Source: Bacteroidales bacterium
Lineage (GTDB): Bacteria; Bacteroidota; Bacteroidia; Bacteroidales; UBA3824
Reading direction: 5' to 3'
Length of the DNA: 53,535 nt
Assembly: GCA_017960885.1 (NCBI GenBank)
Contig: JAGCYI010000181.1
Location: 1 to 53,535 of the forward strand
A program made the translations under genes and the position numbers. Positions 8,606 through 18,465 of this stretch are shown here, piece by piece (position 1 is the stretch's first letter; every line of letters starts with the position of its first letter). The notes under the pieces are model-generated. The model worked only from the letters and a program-made list of their open reading frames with translations. It had not been told where the DNA came from and did not search any database.

Positions 8606-9358
8606 TCAATCTTCTTGATTTTCAGTGCTGTTCTCCTCGTCAAACTCTCTGAAAACCTTATCCACACCCGATTTGCTGAGTTCTTTTTCGAGGTTGCGTA
8701 TCATCTGTCGAAATTGAATGAACGAAACCATTCCGGCTATTGAGGCGCACACCACGCAAACTATCATATCAAACGAGTCTAACAAAACTTCGTGTGCCAC
8801 TATTATGCCCGTCCACTTTATGCCTTGGCGTATGGCGTTAACAATCAGGATTCTCGCACCAGAACGCATCATAAGCATAGAAATCAATTTGCGAATAGCA
8901 AACCCTGCGGCAGATTCGGCTATGCTTGTCTTGGCAGGCAGTCCGTATTTGCCCAGAAACCACATTAAAAACTTGATGTTGCGTCCTGTGCTTTGGTTGT
9001 TGTTCCAAAAATCATCGCATCCGTAAACGTATAGGATTTTTTGTTCGGCAGCGAAGGCAAGTAGCTGAAACTGCACTACGTCGATTATTATCAAAAACAA
9101 TGAAGCCCATATTGCCGATGGTATAGTGGTAAGAAATGTTATAAAAGCAGTCATTAAAGCAGAAGATAAAATAACCATCTTGCAGCTTCTTGAAATCAAG
9201 GATTTATCTATCGTGGCAGTTTCTACAATAAGATGAGGCTGACGTGTGCGCATATACTTATTTTTTTCTATGCGCACAGGTTTTAAGCGAAACATCTGTT
9301 CTTTAAAACTATTGTACCGCTCAATTGTCCACAATATTGTTTTTTTTATTTTTGCCAT
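8606..9358 (-). CDS. Membrane protein, distantly EcsC-like
   Basis: 250 residues with hydrophobic segments around residues 60-78, 84-102, 175-200 and 200-220, basic N-terminus (MAKIKKTILWTIERYN) and an acidic C-terminal tail. I do not recognise it firmly. The segment DVVQFQLLAFAAEQKILYVYG lines up with DIVQNLGYYIALSQKLAYLYG in the EcsC-family protein at 24536-25273, and both have a following amphipathic region rich in Arg/Lys and Gly, so a distant EcsC relationship is possible. It is followed by the T9SS gene after 132 bp and is divergent from the ABC transporter. Confidence 0.7.
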   Translation of the reverse strand: MAKIKKTILWTIERYNSFKEQMFRLKPVRIEKNKYMRTRQPHLIVETATIDKSLISRSCKMVILSSALMTAFITFLTTIPSAIWASLFLIIIDVVQFQLLAFAAEQKILYVYGCDDFWNNNQSTGRNIKFLMWFLGKYGLPAKTSIAESAAGFAIRKLISMLMMRSGARILIVNAIRQGIKWTGIIVAHEVLLDSFDMIVCVVCASIAGMVSFIQFRQMIRNLEKELSKSGVDKVFREFDEENSTENQED

Positions 9359-9398
9359 TTAAGTTGGGTGTTGCAAAAATGGTGCTAAAAAAAATTAT

Positions 9399-9406
9399 TA
9401 AATTTG
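9399..9406 (+). promoter_or_regulatory. -7 box for ABC transporter gene
   Basis: TAAATTTG 43 bp upstream of the ATG, followed by a small dyad ATTTGT / ACAAAT (9413-9428) that would sit at the very 5' end of the leader. Confidence 0.55.
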
Positions 9407-9448
9407 CACGTTATTTGTATTTACAAATTTCTGACCTATCAGTAAAAA

Positions 9449-12400
9449 ATGAACGAGAAGATACTTGACGCCCTGATGAGGCTTTTCGCACTAATTACCG
9501 ACCGCGACGACGGACGGTATACCGACGACGCTCGCAATATTGTGGGCGCCTACTTGCAGCGTCTTTTGTCTTCTGATTTGGTAGAAACATATCTCGCCAA
9601 GTTCGACAAGTATCTCGACGAACAGGGCCTTAAGGACAGCCGCAAGGAGGGCGAACGCAAAAAAGTGTCGCTCAATAGCGTAAGGGTGCTTAAAATCTGT
9701 CGCCAGATCAACGAGGAACTGCATCAGAAAGAGAAGTTTATAGTGCTGATTCAGTTGGTTGAATATGTATATACCGACGGCATTATCAATGCTATAGAAG
9801 TTGACTTTGTGCGCACAGTGAGCGACTCGTTCAATATCTCACGAAAAGATTTTCAAAATATCCTCGCCTTTGTAAGAAACAACATTATGGAGGCGGGCGA
9901 CCTTCACGACTTTCTCTTTATCGACAGCGGAACAGAAACCGGCGGTGGCATCCATCATATTTGTTCGCTTGAAATGGATGGCCGTGTGAGGATCCTGTTT
10001 ATACGTTCTGTTGATTTGTATGTGTTTGTATATTCCGGACAAAAGTCGCTGACACTCAATGGTAGAGCTATCGAGAGCAACCGTGTTACTGAGTTTGGCA
10101 ATGGCGGAATTATCAGCGGTACAAACATCGGCGTAATATATCAGAGCGAGGTGGCGGCTATTTTCCAGCAGTCGAAAACCACCAACAGGGTAACCTTTAC
10201 AGCAACCGATATTTCGTTTCATTATCAGCAGAGTGTCAATGGTTTGCAGCCGTTTAGCTTCTCGTTGGAATCGGGAACTATGGTGGGCATTATGGGCGGT
10301 AGCGGCACTGGTAAAAGTACCATGTTTAATATTCTCACAGGAAAGTATAAACCTGATACCGGTACCATATACCTTAACGGAGTGCCTTTGAGCCCTGGCG
10401 ATAAAAACCACGCCGGATTAATTGGTCTCGTGCCTCAGGACGATATGTTGATTGAGGAACTTACTGTATATCAAAACCTTTACTACAATACATGCCTCTG
10501 TCTCGGTAATCTTTCCGACGAAGAGATAAAAAGCCACGTTGACCGACTTCTCAACGACCTCGACCTCTACGATATCAAAGACTTACGGGTGGGAAATTCG
10601 CTCACAACAGTGATCAGCGGTGGTCAGCGCAAACGTTTGAATATTGCTTTGGAACTTGTGCGCGAACCATCAGTTTTGTTTGTCGACGAGCCTACATCGG
10701 GATTAAGTAGCACCGATTCGGAGATGGTGATGCAATTGCTCAAACAGCAGACCGTAAAGGGCAAAATAGTGATTGTGAACATACACCAGCCTTCGTCTGA
10801 CATATTCAAACTCTTTGACACCCTTTGGGTTATGGACAGGGGTGGATATGTGATTTACAATGGCAATCCCATTGAGGCGATATCCTACTTCAAGCGTATG
10901 AGCGGAATGGCCGACGCAGCCGAAAGCGAGTGTCCCCAATGTGGCAACGTTGATAGCGAGCAGATACTCAGTATTATAGAGAGCAAGGTGGTGAACCAGT
11001 ACGGCAAATATACCCAGCGGCGCAAAGTTTCGCCCGAAGAGTGGCACAACTATTACGACCGCTATCTTGCTTTCGACGCCGAACCGGTGCTGCCGATACC
11101 TGTTTTGGATATTCCCGAAGCCAAATTCAAGATTCCGTCGCAGTTGCGTCAGTTCCTTGTGTTTATTAAGCGCGACGTATTGGCAAAACTCACTAATACT
11201 CAGTATCTTTTGATAACGTTTTTTGAAGCTCCTATTTTAGCGTTTATTCTTGGATTCTTTACCAAGTATATCAACGACGATGGGCTCTACGTGTTTGCCG
11301 ACAACAAAAACCTGCCAGTTTTCCTGTTTATGGTGATAGTGGTGGCATTGTTTACGGGTTTAACCTCGTCGGCGGAGGAAATTATAAAAGACCGGCGTAT
11401 TCTTGAGCGAGAAAAGTTCCTGAACCTAAGCCGGTTTAGCTATATAGCAAGCAAGGTTGTGATAGTGTTTTCCATTTCGGCGGTTCAAACCATTTCGTTT
11501 GTGGTGGTTGCAAATATGATTCTCGAGATACACGACATGACCCTCTCGTATTGGATTGTAATGTTCAGCGCGGCATGTTCTGCCAATATTCTCGGATTGA
11601 TTATTTCGTCGGCGCTCGATTCTGTAATCGCAATTTATGTGCTGATACCGTTTGTGCTTGTGCCTCAGATACTTTTGGGTGGTGCTATGATAGATTTCGA
11701 CGACCTTCACAAGAGTGTTAGCGACAAAATCAATGTGCCTATAATTGGCGATTTGATGATTTCGCGTTGGGGTTACGAGGCATTGTCGGTGGAACAGTTT
11801 GCCGCAAACCGTTACGAAAAAGAGTTTTTCCATCTTGATATGGGCAAGAGTCATTGTGTGTATCTGTCGGCGTTCTTGCTGCCCGAATTGGAGCATATCA
11901 CCAACCAATGCCTTCTCACCTGTGGCGACCAAAACCGCCGCTACGATTTCGAAAACCTGTTGCTGATACTCAAAAACGAGGTGGGATATCTCAACTATCG
12001 CGACAAGAATTTCAACTATCCCAATATGGATAAGCTTGAGCCTTACACCTTTACCACTAAGGACGGTTTAGACCTTCTTAAATATTTGGAAGAGAGGCGG
12101 ACTTTTATCAATGCCGCCGCCGATTCGCTAAACCAGTTGCGCGAGGAGAAAATTACTCATTTGCAAGACAGCCTTGGTGTTGATGGATTTATGCGTTTGA
12201 AACAAGACTATTATAACGACCGCCTTGCCGAAGTGGTGCTAAACAAGATGGCTGTAAAGAAAATCTATTTTTCGCCCAAGCATAGGCTTATTCAGAAAAA
12301 GGATCCTATATTTATGTATCCTGTTTCCGACTGCGGACGTGCCCATTTCTTTGCCCCCGTAAAGATTATCCTCAATCATAAGTTCCCAACTTATTGGTTC

Positions 12401-12541
12401 AATATAGCGGTGATGTGGATTGTGTCGGCGGTGCTCTTTGTGCTGCTGCTCTTTGACATTCCACGCAAATGCCTCTCTATCTTTAATACTAACCCCAAAA
12501 AGACCGTTTTAGGTTTTTATCAAAAACGTATTTCTAAATGA
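9449..12541 (+). CDS. ABC transporter, TerB-like / FHA-like / ATPase / ABC-2 permease in one chain
   Basis: 1030 residues. N-terminal about 1-145 is helical and TerB-like (LMRLFALITDRDDGRYTDDARNIVGAYL). About 150-235 is beta-rich and looks FHA-like (SLTLNGRAIESNRVTEFGNGGIISGTNIG). The ABC ATPase follows: Walker A GGSGTGKST near 283, signature VISGGQRKRLNIALE near 388, Walker B VLFVDEPTSGL near 409. A permease of ABC-2/ABCG (White-type) style occupies about 585-780, with a further TM near 985-1003 (FNIAVMWIVSAVLFVLLLF). Half-transporters of this order resemble eukaryotic ABCG; substrate unknown. The stop overlaps the next gene by 4 bp. Confidence 0.9.
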   Translation: MNEKILDALMRLFALITDRDDGRYTDDARNIVGAYLQRLLSSDLVETYLAKFDKYLDEQGLKDSRKEGERKKVSLNSVRVLKICRQINEELHQKEKFIVLIQLVEYVYTDGIINAIEVDFVRTVSDSFNISRKDFQNILAFVRNNIMEAGDLHDFLFIDSGTETGGGIHHICSLEMDGRVRILFIRSVDLYVFVYSGQKSLTLNGRAIESNRVTEFGNGGIISGTNIGVIYQSEVAAIFQQSKTTNRVTFTATDISFHYQQSVNGLQPFSFSLESGTMVGIMGGSGTGKSTMFNILTGKYKPDTGTIYLNGVPLSPGDKNHAGLIGLVPQDDMLIEELTVYQNLYYNTCLCLGNLSDEEIKSHVDRLLNDLDLYDIKDLRVGNSLTTVISGGQRKRLNIALELVREPSVLFVDEPTSGLSSTDSEMVMQLLKQQTVKGKIVIVNIHQPSSDIFKLFDTLWVMDRGGYVIYNGNPIEAISYFKRMSGMADAAESECPQCGNVDSEQILSIIESKVVNQYGKYTQRRKVSPEEWHNYYDRYLAFDAEPVLPIPVLDIPEAKFKIPSQLRQFLVFIKRDVLAKLTNTQYLLITFFEAPILAFILGFFTKYINDDGLYVFADNKNLPVFLFMVIVVALFTGLTSSAEEIIKDRRILEREKFLNLSRFSYIASKVVIVFSISAVQTISFVVVANMILEIHDMTLSYWIVMFSAACSANILGLIISSALDSVIAIYVLIPFVLVPQILLGGAMIDFDDLHKSVSDKINVPIIGDLMISRWGYEALSVEQFAANRYEKEFFHLDMGKSHCVYLSAFLLPELEHITNQCLLTCGDQNRRYDFENLLLILKNEVGYLNYRDKNFNYPNMDKLEPYTFTTKDGLDLLKYLEERRTFINAAADSLNQLREEKITHLQDSLGVDGFMRLKQDYYNDRLAEVVLNKMAVKKIYFSPKHRLIQKKDPIFMYPVSDCGRAHFFAPVKIILNHKFPTYWFNIAVMWIVSAVLFVLLLFDIPRKCLSIFNTNPKKTVLGFYQKRISK

Positions 12542-13629
12542 AAAGAATTTTCTTATCTATTGCATTGACTTTGTGCGTATTGACAACAGCTCTGGCTCAA
12601 AACGGCAAATTTGTAAGCGCTACCGACTCAAATATTTTAACCGAAGGACGCTTTATTGCAAACTCTGGCTCTATAAGCTTTTGCTATCCTGGTACAGCGT
12701 TTTCTATTTGGTTTACAGGCACATCGTGCCGTGTTCAGTTGAAACCGTCAGCAGGATATTTTGTAAAGAGCGTTGATGGCGGCGCATATCAGAAATTCGA
12801 CACTTACAATGGTTCTCAGGATCCTTTTACCGAAATAACACTTGCTGACAATCTTGCCGACGGCAACCATTCGGTAAGGATTATGCTCATATCCGAAGGC
12901 CTGTTTTGCAAACCCGAAATCAAGGGCTTTGTTATCGACAATAATGCAAAGCTGTTGAAACCTGTCCGCAAGAAACTCAAGATAGAGTTTATCGGCAACT
13001 CTATTACCTGCGGATATGGCGTTGAAACCAACAATCCCGACCATCATTTTGCAGATAGCACCAGCAATTTTGCCAAGTCGTTTGCTGGCATAACAGCCAA
13101 AACTCTCGATGCCGAAGCTATGGTTGTAGCCCGCTCTGGCATAGGCGTTTACCGCAATTACAACGACAATCCCACCGGCTCTGCATGGCCTATGCCCAAG
13201 GTTTACGAAAACGCTCTTATCAGCGACACCACTGTTCAATGGACTTTCCCCGACAAACCTGACGTGCTGGTTGTATGTTTGGGTACAAACGATTTAAGCA
13301 CTCCTGGATACGACAAGGAGAAATTCACAGTGGCATACGTTGCTTTTGTCAAATCTCTGCGCAAGCATTATCCCACAACCAAAATTGTTTTGTGCAATAG
13401 TCCAATGCTTCATTACGAGGACGGTCAGGCGCTCAACGACGCCATTACCAACACTATGACTACATTGTACCGTCAAAATGATACCCGTATTTATCGCTTT
13501 GATTTCCAAGAGCAAGACGATTCGCTCGGATATGCAGCCGATTTTCACCCTTCTGCCAAACGTCATAGCGACAACGCAAGGTATCTTTCTTATTTTATTC
13601 AAACCACTGTGCTGGGTAAAAAGAAATAA
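12538..13629 (+). CDS. SGNH hydrolase, carbohydrate esterase family 2-like
   Basis: 363 residues. Signal peptide (KRIFLSIALTLCVLTTALAQ). Residues about 30-135 form the jelly-roll domain characteristic of CE2 esterases (GSISFCYPGTAFSIWFTGTSCRVQL). The catalytic SGNH domain follows with IEFIGNSITCGYG (nucleophile Ser near 153), VCLGTNDLS (block III Asn) and DFHPSAKRH (Asp/His near 334-337). CE2 enzymes remove acetyl groups from xylan or other glycans in the periplasm or outside the cell. ATGA overlap with the ABC transporter gene suggests co-translation. Confidence 0.92.
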   Translation: MKRIFLSIALTLCVLTTALAQNGKFVSATDSNILTEGRFIANSGSISFCYPGTAFSIWFTGTSCRVQLKPSAGYFVKSVDGGAYQKFDTYNGSQDPFTEITLADNLADGNHSVRIMLISEGLFCKPEIKGFVIDNNAKLLKPVRKKLKIEFIGNSITCGYGVETNNPDHHFADSTSNFAKSFAGITAKTLDAEAMVVARSGIGVYRNYNDNPTGSAWPMPKVYENALISDTTVQWTFPDKPDVLVVCLGTNDLSTPGYDKEKFTVAYVAFVKSLRKHYPTTKIVLCNSPMLHYEDGQALNDAITNTMTTLYRQNDTRIYRFDFQEQDDSLGYAADFHPSAKRHSDNARYLSYFIQTTVLGKKK

Positions 13630-13649
13630 TCATTGTTTCCTAAGTGGAA

Positions 13650-13684
13650 TTTGTTAGGTATTTTAAAAAAAAACTATACCTTTG
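13650..13684 (+). promoter_or_regulatory. Promoter of DUF2723 gene
   Basis: TTTG (13650-13653), 23 bp, TACCTTTG (13677-13684), ending 24 bp before the ATG at 13709. The in-frame TTG at 13682 is part of the -7 box, so it is not the start codon. Confidence 0.7.
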
Positions 13685-13708
13685 CCCCTTGATTTAAAAT
13701 ACCATTGT

Positions 13709-16700
13709 ATGAAACAATTTCAACTTACCGATAAAATAGCAGGATGGGTGGTGTGTGCCATTGCATCTTTGTGCTATATACTCACAGTAGAGCCCACAGC
13801 CAGCTTTTGGGATTGTGGAGAATTTATCGTTACCGCATTCCGTTTGGAAGTGGGACACCCGCCGGGAGCACCTCTCTTTATGATTCTCGGACGCTTTTTC
13901 TCGCTGTTCGCTTTTGGCGACGTTACCAAAGTGCCTGTTATGATCAACTGCATGAGCGCGTTGGCGAGCGGATTTACTGTGCTTTTCCTGTATTGGAGCA
14001 TTACCCATATAGCCCGACGCATAATCTGCGGCACCGACTCAGAAGTATCTTTGCCTAAGGGTATTGTGATTATCGGTTGCGGTGTGATTGGCGCGTTGAG
14101 TTTCGCATTTACCGATACATTCTGGTTTTCGGCAGTGGAAGGCGAGGTTTACGCAATGTCGAGCCTCTTTACCGCTGTGGTTTTCTGGTGTATTCTCAAA
14201 TGGGAGGAGTGTGCCGACCAAAAATATGCCAACCGCTGGCTTGTGCTTATCGCTTATCTGATGGGTCTCTCTATCGGCGTGCACCTGCTCAACTTGCTTG
14301 CTGTGCCGGCTATTGTGTTTGTATATTATTTCAAAAAATACGAACCCGATGCCAAGGGTGTGGTTAAAGCCTTTATAGTTTCCACCCTGATACTCGCAGG
14401 TATACTTTATATTATAATACCTGGCGTGGTTTGGCTGGCTTCGATGTTTGAATTGATGTTTACCAACGGAATGGGTGCTCCATACAACACTGGCACAATT
14501 ATTTATGCAATTTTGGGTCTTGGTGCGCTCATATTTGGGCTTTATTACACCTACAAAAAGGTAAAACCCGTACTCAATACCATAATACTCTGTGTTACAG
14601 TAATTATTATCGGTTATTCGTCGTTTGCAATGATTTGTATACGCTCGGCAGCCGACCCGCCTATGGACGAGAACGACCCGAACAATGTGTTCTCTCTTCA
14701 GTCGTACCTCAACCGCGAGCAGTATGGCGACCGTCCGCTTGTATCTGGTGAGTATTTCAACTCTCCGCTTGTAAGTAAAGAAAACGGAAGCCCCTTATAC
14801 ATCCAGCGCAACGGCCGTTACGAAATAGCCGACTATAAGACAATCCACAATTACGACCCGGCTTCCACCACTATGTTCCCTCGTATGTATAGCGCCGACC
14901 CTCACCATATTAAAGGCTACCAATATTGGGCTGACATAGAGAACACCGATATTAAGCCCACGTTTGCCGAGAATCTGAAATTCTTTTTCAACTATCAGAT
15001 TGGCTACATGTATCTGCGTTACTTTATGTGGAACTTTGTGGGACGCCAGAACGATATTCAGGGCAACGACCGAAATGTGATGAACGGCAACTGGATAAGC
15101 GGTGTAAGCTTTATCGACAACGCACGTCTTGGCGATCAAGACCTCCTGCCTGACTATATCAAGGAGAATAAGGGTAAAAACAAATATTATTTTATCCCGT
15201 TGATACTGGCTATCTTAGGAATGATTTTTATGCTCCGTGAAAACAAGGACGGCAAAAATTATTTCTGGGTGGTGATGCTCTTCTTTATCTTTACAGGTGT
15301 GGCAATTATTGTTTACCTCAACCAGACACCTTACCAGCCGCGAGAGAGGGACTATAGTTTCGCTGGATCGTTCTATGCCTTTGCTATCTACATAGGATTA
15401 GGCGTGGCGTTTATTTACAAAGCGTTGCAAAAATATCTCAAAGATAATGTTGTAGCAGTGGTTTCGGTGGCAGTATGTATGGTTTCGCCAATTTTGCTCG
15501 CTTGTCAAAACTGGGACGACCACGACCGTTCGTACCGCTACACAGCCCGCGACTTTGCTAAAAACTATCTGGATTCGTGCGAACCCAACGCCATACTCTT
15601 TACCAACGGCGACAACGACACATTCCCTCTGTGGTATGTCCAGGAAGTGGAAGGCTACCGTACCGACGTGCGTGTGGTTAACCTTGCCTACATTAATACC
15701 GACTGGTACGCCGACCAGATGAAACGTCGCGCTTACGAATCGGCTCCCCTGCCTATCAGCCTTACTCACGACCAGTATGTGGCTGCCACCCGCAACTATG
15801 TGTATTATAAACAGCAGGATGTTCTTCTTTTGAACGAAAAATACGAGGCAAACCCACAGTTCAAAGTACGTTTCAACAATCTGTTCAACAACTTCATGGT
15901 TGTGCTCTCTAATTCTGACTTTAAACAGAAATTTGCCTCCGACTACGAAGCTCTTGCTAATGGCAAGGTGACACAGTTCTCTAAGATTGTCGCGCTTATC
16001 AACACTTTGAACTCCAATTCACAGCAATACGGCGTGCCGAGTCAGGCTATGAGCGATTTGAAAAAACAATCCGACGCCCTTTACCGTGATGTCTGCAATG
16101 CTCCTGCGCCTTTGAAAGATGTGATTTCGTTTATTGCCGACGATAGCGACGGTACTAAGCTTGTGTCGCAGACAGGTGAAAAGATTGATTTTACTCCCAC
16201 AATGAATTTTATGATTCCTGTCGACAAGCAACAAGTGATTGCCAACGGAACAGTTCCTGCAGAAGATTCGGCTTCTATTGTCGACGCTGTATCTTGGACA
16301 TTCCCCAGCGACCATATTAGTAAGGGTCAGTTGATTGTGCTCGACATTTTGGCACAAAACAATTGGGAACGTCCTGTATATTTCGCCATCACTGTAGGAA
16401 GCGAAGCATACATGAATTTAGACCAATATTTCCGTCTTGATGGCTTTACATATCGTGTGGTGCCCATTAAGCAACAAAAATCTGCCGACAATTTGAATAA
16501 GGGCTCTATTAATTCGGATCTTCTCTACAATACTATTATGGAGAAGTTTCAATGGGGAGGCATCAATGACCCGCGTGTATACCTCGACGAGAACAACCTC
16601 CGTATGCTTATGAACGTCAAGAGCATTTTCTCCCGACTGATAGACAAGCTTATCGAAGAGCGCAAAGTTGACAAAGCCCGCGAGGTTCTCAGCCGTTGTT

Positions 16701-17134
16701 ACGAGGTGATGCCTTTCAGCTCTTTCCCGCCTTCGTATTACGACCTCTTTATTGCCGACAGCTATTATTTAGTGGGTGATAAAGAAGCTGCCCGTAATAA
16801 TATGACGGCGTTTGCTAATCAAACCGAACAGGAACTCAACTTTTTTGTTTCGCTCGATGACGACAAGGCCGCCACTTTAACCGAAGACCGTTATCGCTCG
16901 TGTGCCTACGCTCACGAAATTGTGAGAATAATGCTCAGCAATCACGACGAGGACGATGCCCTTAAGTATGCAGAAAAATTTGCCTCGGTGGTAAAGAATT
17001 TCTCCGAAATACGCAAGTTTGAAACCATGGATATGAATTCTCAAGCATTTGGACAGTGGTATCAGCAACTTCCTCAAGAGAAACAGCAGATTATTGCTAT
17101 CTATCTATATTTGTGTGACCCAAAGGCAATGTAG
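13709..17134 (+). CDS. DUF2723 multi-pass membrane protein (PMT-like glycosyltransferase fold)
   Basis: 1141 residues from the ATG at 13709 (MKQFQLTDKIAGW). DUF2723 is recognised from ILTVEPTASFWDCGEFIVTAFRLEVGHPPGAPLFM, including the D-C-G-E and GHPPGAP motifs. About eleven membrane segments lie in the first 590 residues, followed by a large soluble part with NGDNDTFPLWYVQEVEGYRTDVRVVNL and a helical, TPR-like C-terminus. Members are predicted GT-C type glycosyltransferases related to protein O-mannosyltransferases; the E/D pair near residue 30 would be the catalytic region. Acceptor unknown; Bacteroidota O-glycosylation of secreted proteins is a reasonable guess. Followed after 3 bp by the deacetylase gene. 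Confidence 0.92.
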   Translation: MKQFQLTDKIAGWVVCAIASLCYILTVEPTASFWDCGEFIVTAFRLEVGHPPGAPLFMILGRFFSLFAFGDVTKVPVMINCMSALASGFTVLFLYWSITHIARRIICGTDSEVSLPKGIVIIGCGVIGALSFAFTDTFWFSAVEGEVYAMSSLFTAVVFWCILKWEECADQKYANRWLVLIAYLMGLSIGVHLLNLLAVPAIVFVYYFKKYEPDAKGVVKAFIVSTLILAGILYIIIPGVVWLASMFELMFTNGMGAPYNTGTIIYAILGLGALIFGLYYTYKKVKPVLNTIILCVTVIIIGYSSFAMICIRSAADPPMDENDPNNVFSLQSYLNREQYGDRPLVSGEYFNSPLVSKENGSPLYIQRNGRYEIADYKTIHNYDPASTTMFPRMYSADPHHIKGYQYWADIENTDIKPTFAENLKFFFNYQIGYMYLRYFMWNFVGRQNDIQGNDRNVMNGNWISGVSFIDNARLGDQDLLPDYIKENKGKNKYYFIPLILAILGMIFMLRENKDGKNYFWVVMLFFIFTGVAIIVYLNQTPYQPRERDYSFAGSFYAFAIYIGLGVAFIYKALQKYLKDNVVAVVSVAVCMVSPILLACQNWDDHDRSYRYTARDFAKNYLDSCEPNAILFTNGDNDTFPLWYVQEVEGYRTDVRVVNLAYINTDWYADQMKRRAYESAPLPISLTHDQYVAATRNYVYYKQQDVLLLNEKYEANPQFKVRFNNLFNNFMVVLSNSDFKQKFASDYEALANGKVTQFSKIVALINTLNSNSQQYGVPSQAMSDLKKQSDALYRDVCNAPAPLKDVISFIADDSDGTKLVSQTGEKIDFTPTMNFMIPVDKQQVIANGTVPAEDSASIVDAVSWTFPSDHISKGQLIVLDILAQNNWERPVYFAITVGSEAYMNLDQYFRLDGFTYRVVPIKQQKSADNLNKGSINSDLLYNTIMEKFQWGGINDPRVYLDENNLRMLMNVKSIFSRLIDKLIEERKVDKAREVLSRCYEVMPFSSFPPSYYDLFIADSYYLVGDKEAARNNMTAFANQTEQELNFFVSLDDDKAATLTEDRYRSCAYAHEIVRIMLSNHDEDDALKYAEKFASVVKNFSEIRKFETMDMNSQAFGQWYQQLPQEKQQIIAIYLYLCDPKAM

Positions 17135-17137
17135 CGT

Positions 17138-17776
17138 ATGGACTTAATTGTGCATCCGCCCAACCTTGTGAGGCATTTTTTTAAGAATTTTTTGTGGAAG
17201 ATGACGCCCGAGGAGGGACGCAAGGTAATCTACATTACCATCGACGACGGTCCTATCCCCGAGCTCACTCCCCAAACGCTTAAAACTCTTGCCGAGTTTG
17301 GTGCTAAGGCTACGTTTTTTTGCGTGGGCGAGAATGTGCAGCGCTATCCCGATATTTACCAGCAGATTATCAACGGCGGACACAGCGTAGGCAACCATAC
17401 TTTCAACCATTTGAAAGGCAGCCGTTCCAAAATTGATGAGTATGTGCACAATATGCACCTTGCCGACCAGTACATCAAGTCGTCTCTGTTTCGCCCGCCG
17501 CACGGAATATTGCGCAAATCACAGGCGAGAATTATTAACAAGGAGAAAAAAATTGTGCTTTGGGATGTGCTCACCGAGGATTATGACCGCAGGATTACTC
17601 CCGAACAATGCTGGAAAAACGTGGAACGCAACACCACCTCGGGTTCTATTATAGTGTTTCACGACAATATCAAGGCCGAACCACGCCAAAAATACGCTCT
17701 GCGGAAAACCCTTGAGTATTATTCCCAATTGGGTTATGTGTTCGACCCGATTCCCGATGGTGTAAATAACTTTTAG
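17138..17776 (+). CDS. Polysaccharide deacetylase (NodB homology domain)
   Basis: 212 residues, NodB fold with all five motifs: TIDDGP (catalytic Asp pair), HSVGNHTFNH (metal His residues), RPPHGI, DVLTEDYDRR and IIVFHDN. No signal peptide; the N-terminus HPPNLVRHFFKNFLWKM is amphipathic and may associate with the membrane. Members de-N-acetylate sugars in peptidoglycan, chitin-like or cell-surface glycans. It starts 3 bp after the DUF2723 gene, so both probably act in surface glycan metabolism as one transcript. Confidence 0.95.
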   Translation: MDLIVHPPNLVRHFFKNFLWKMTPEEGRKVIYITIDDGPIPELTPQTLKTLAEFGAKATFFCVGENVQRYPDIYQQIINGGHSVGNHTFNHLKGSRSKIDEYVHNMHLADQYIKSSLFRPPHGILRKSQARIINKEKKIVLWDVLTEDYDRRITPEQCWKNVERNTTSGSIIVFHDNIKAEPRQKYALRKTLEYYSQLGYVFDPIPDGVNNF

Positions 17777-17856
17777 AAATTTTCCGAAAATTTTTACATT
17801 TCTTTGTTTCATTATTATCTTTTTTTGTAATTTTACGCAGACAAAAACGTTGACCT

Positions 17857-18450
17857 ATGGATTTTAGCTTTAGTTTCGGCTTTAGTGTTTTCGATTTCAT
17901 AATGTTGTGCCTGATAGTAGTGGGCGCGTACAGAGGATTTGCTCAAGGAGCTATTGTCCAATGTATTTCTTTGTTTTCGCTACTCGCAGGATTGACTATT
18001 TGTGTCAATATCAGCAAAGTGATTTATGAATCGCTAGATACTCCCGAAAAGCCTGATAATATTTATGACCTTGTTGCATATATGGTTATAGCTGTGCTGT
18101 TTGTAGGTGCGGTGTATGGAACTATGAAAATTAGTGCTCTTGTGTATCGTCATCTTGCTGATGTGCCTAAGGGTTTGACTAATAGAGTGCTGGGTGCTGT
18201 TTTTGGCGGAATGAAATATTTCTTTATCGCCGCTCTTTATTTGATCACAATGCTTAAAATTGACGAGAAGGCACCATTCCTTTCTCCGAATGCCAAAGAA
18301 AGCCGTTATACTCATGCAAGTAAATGGTTGATGATTTCGATTTTCCCTTATCTTGATATGGACCCGAAAAAGGATAAGGATAAAGCTAAAAAAGACGGCG
18401 ATGCAAACCCCACTCCTTATGCTTATCCCCCTGATTCTAAATTTCAGTAA
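17857..18450 (+). CDS. CvpA family membrane protein
   Basis: 197 residues with four membrane segments. The N-terminal FDFIMLCLIVVGAYRGFAQGAIVQCISLFSLLAG is the hallmark of the CvpA/colicin V production family (D-x-x-G-x-R-G pattern). The C-terminal tail is charged and Pro-rich. CvpA proteins affect envelope homeostasis; biochemical function unknown. The gene is followed by the CvfB-like gene after 15 bp. Confidence 0.92.
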   Translation: MDFSFSFGFSVFDFIMLCLIVVGAYRGFAQGAIVQCISLFSLLAGLTICVNISKVIYESLDTPEKPDNIYDLVAYMVIAVLFVGAVYGTMKISALVYRHLADVPKGLTNRVLGAVFGGMKYFFIAALYLITMLKIDEKAPFLSPNAKESRYTHASKWLMISIFPYLDMDPKKDKDKAKKDGDANPTPYAYPPDSKFQ

Positions 18451-18465
18451 TATTTCACTTTTTTT

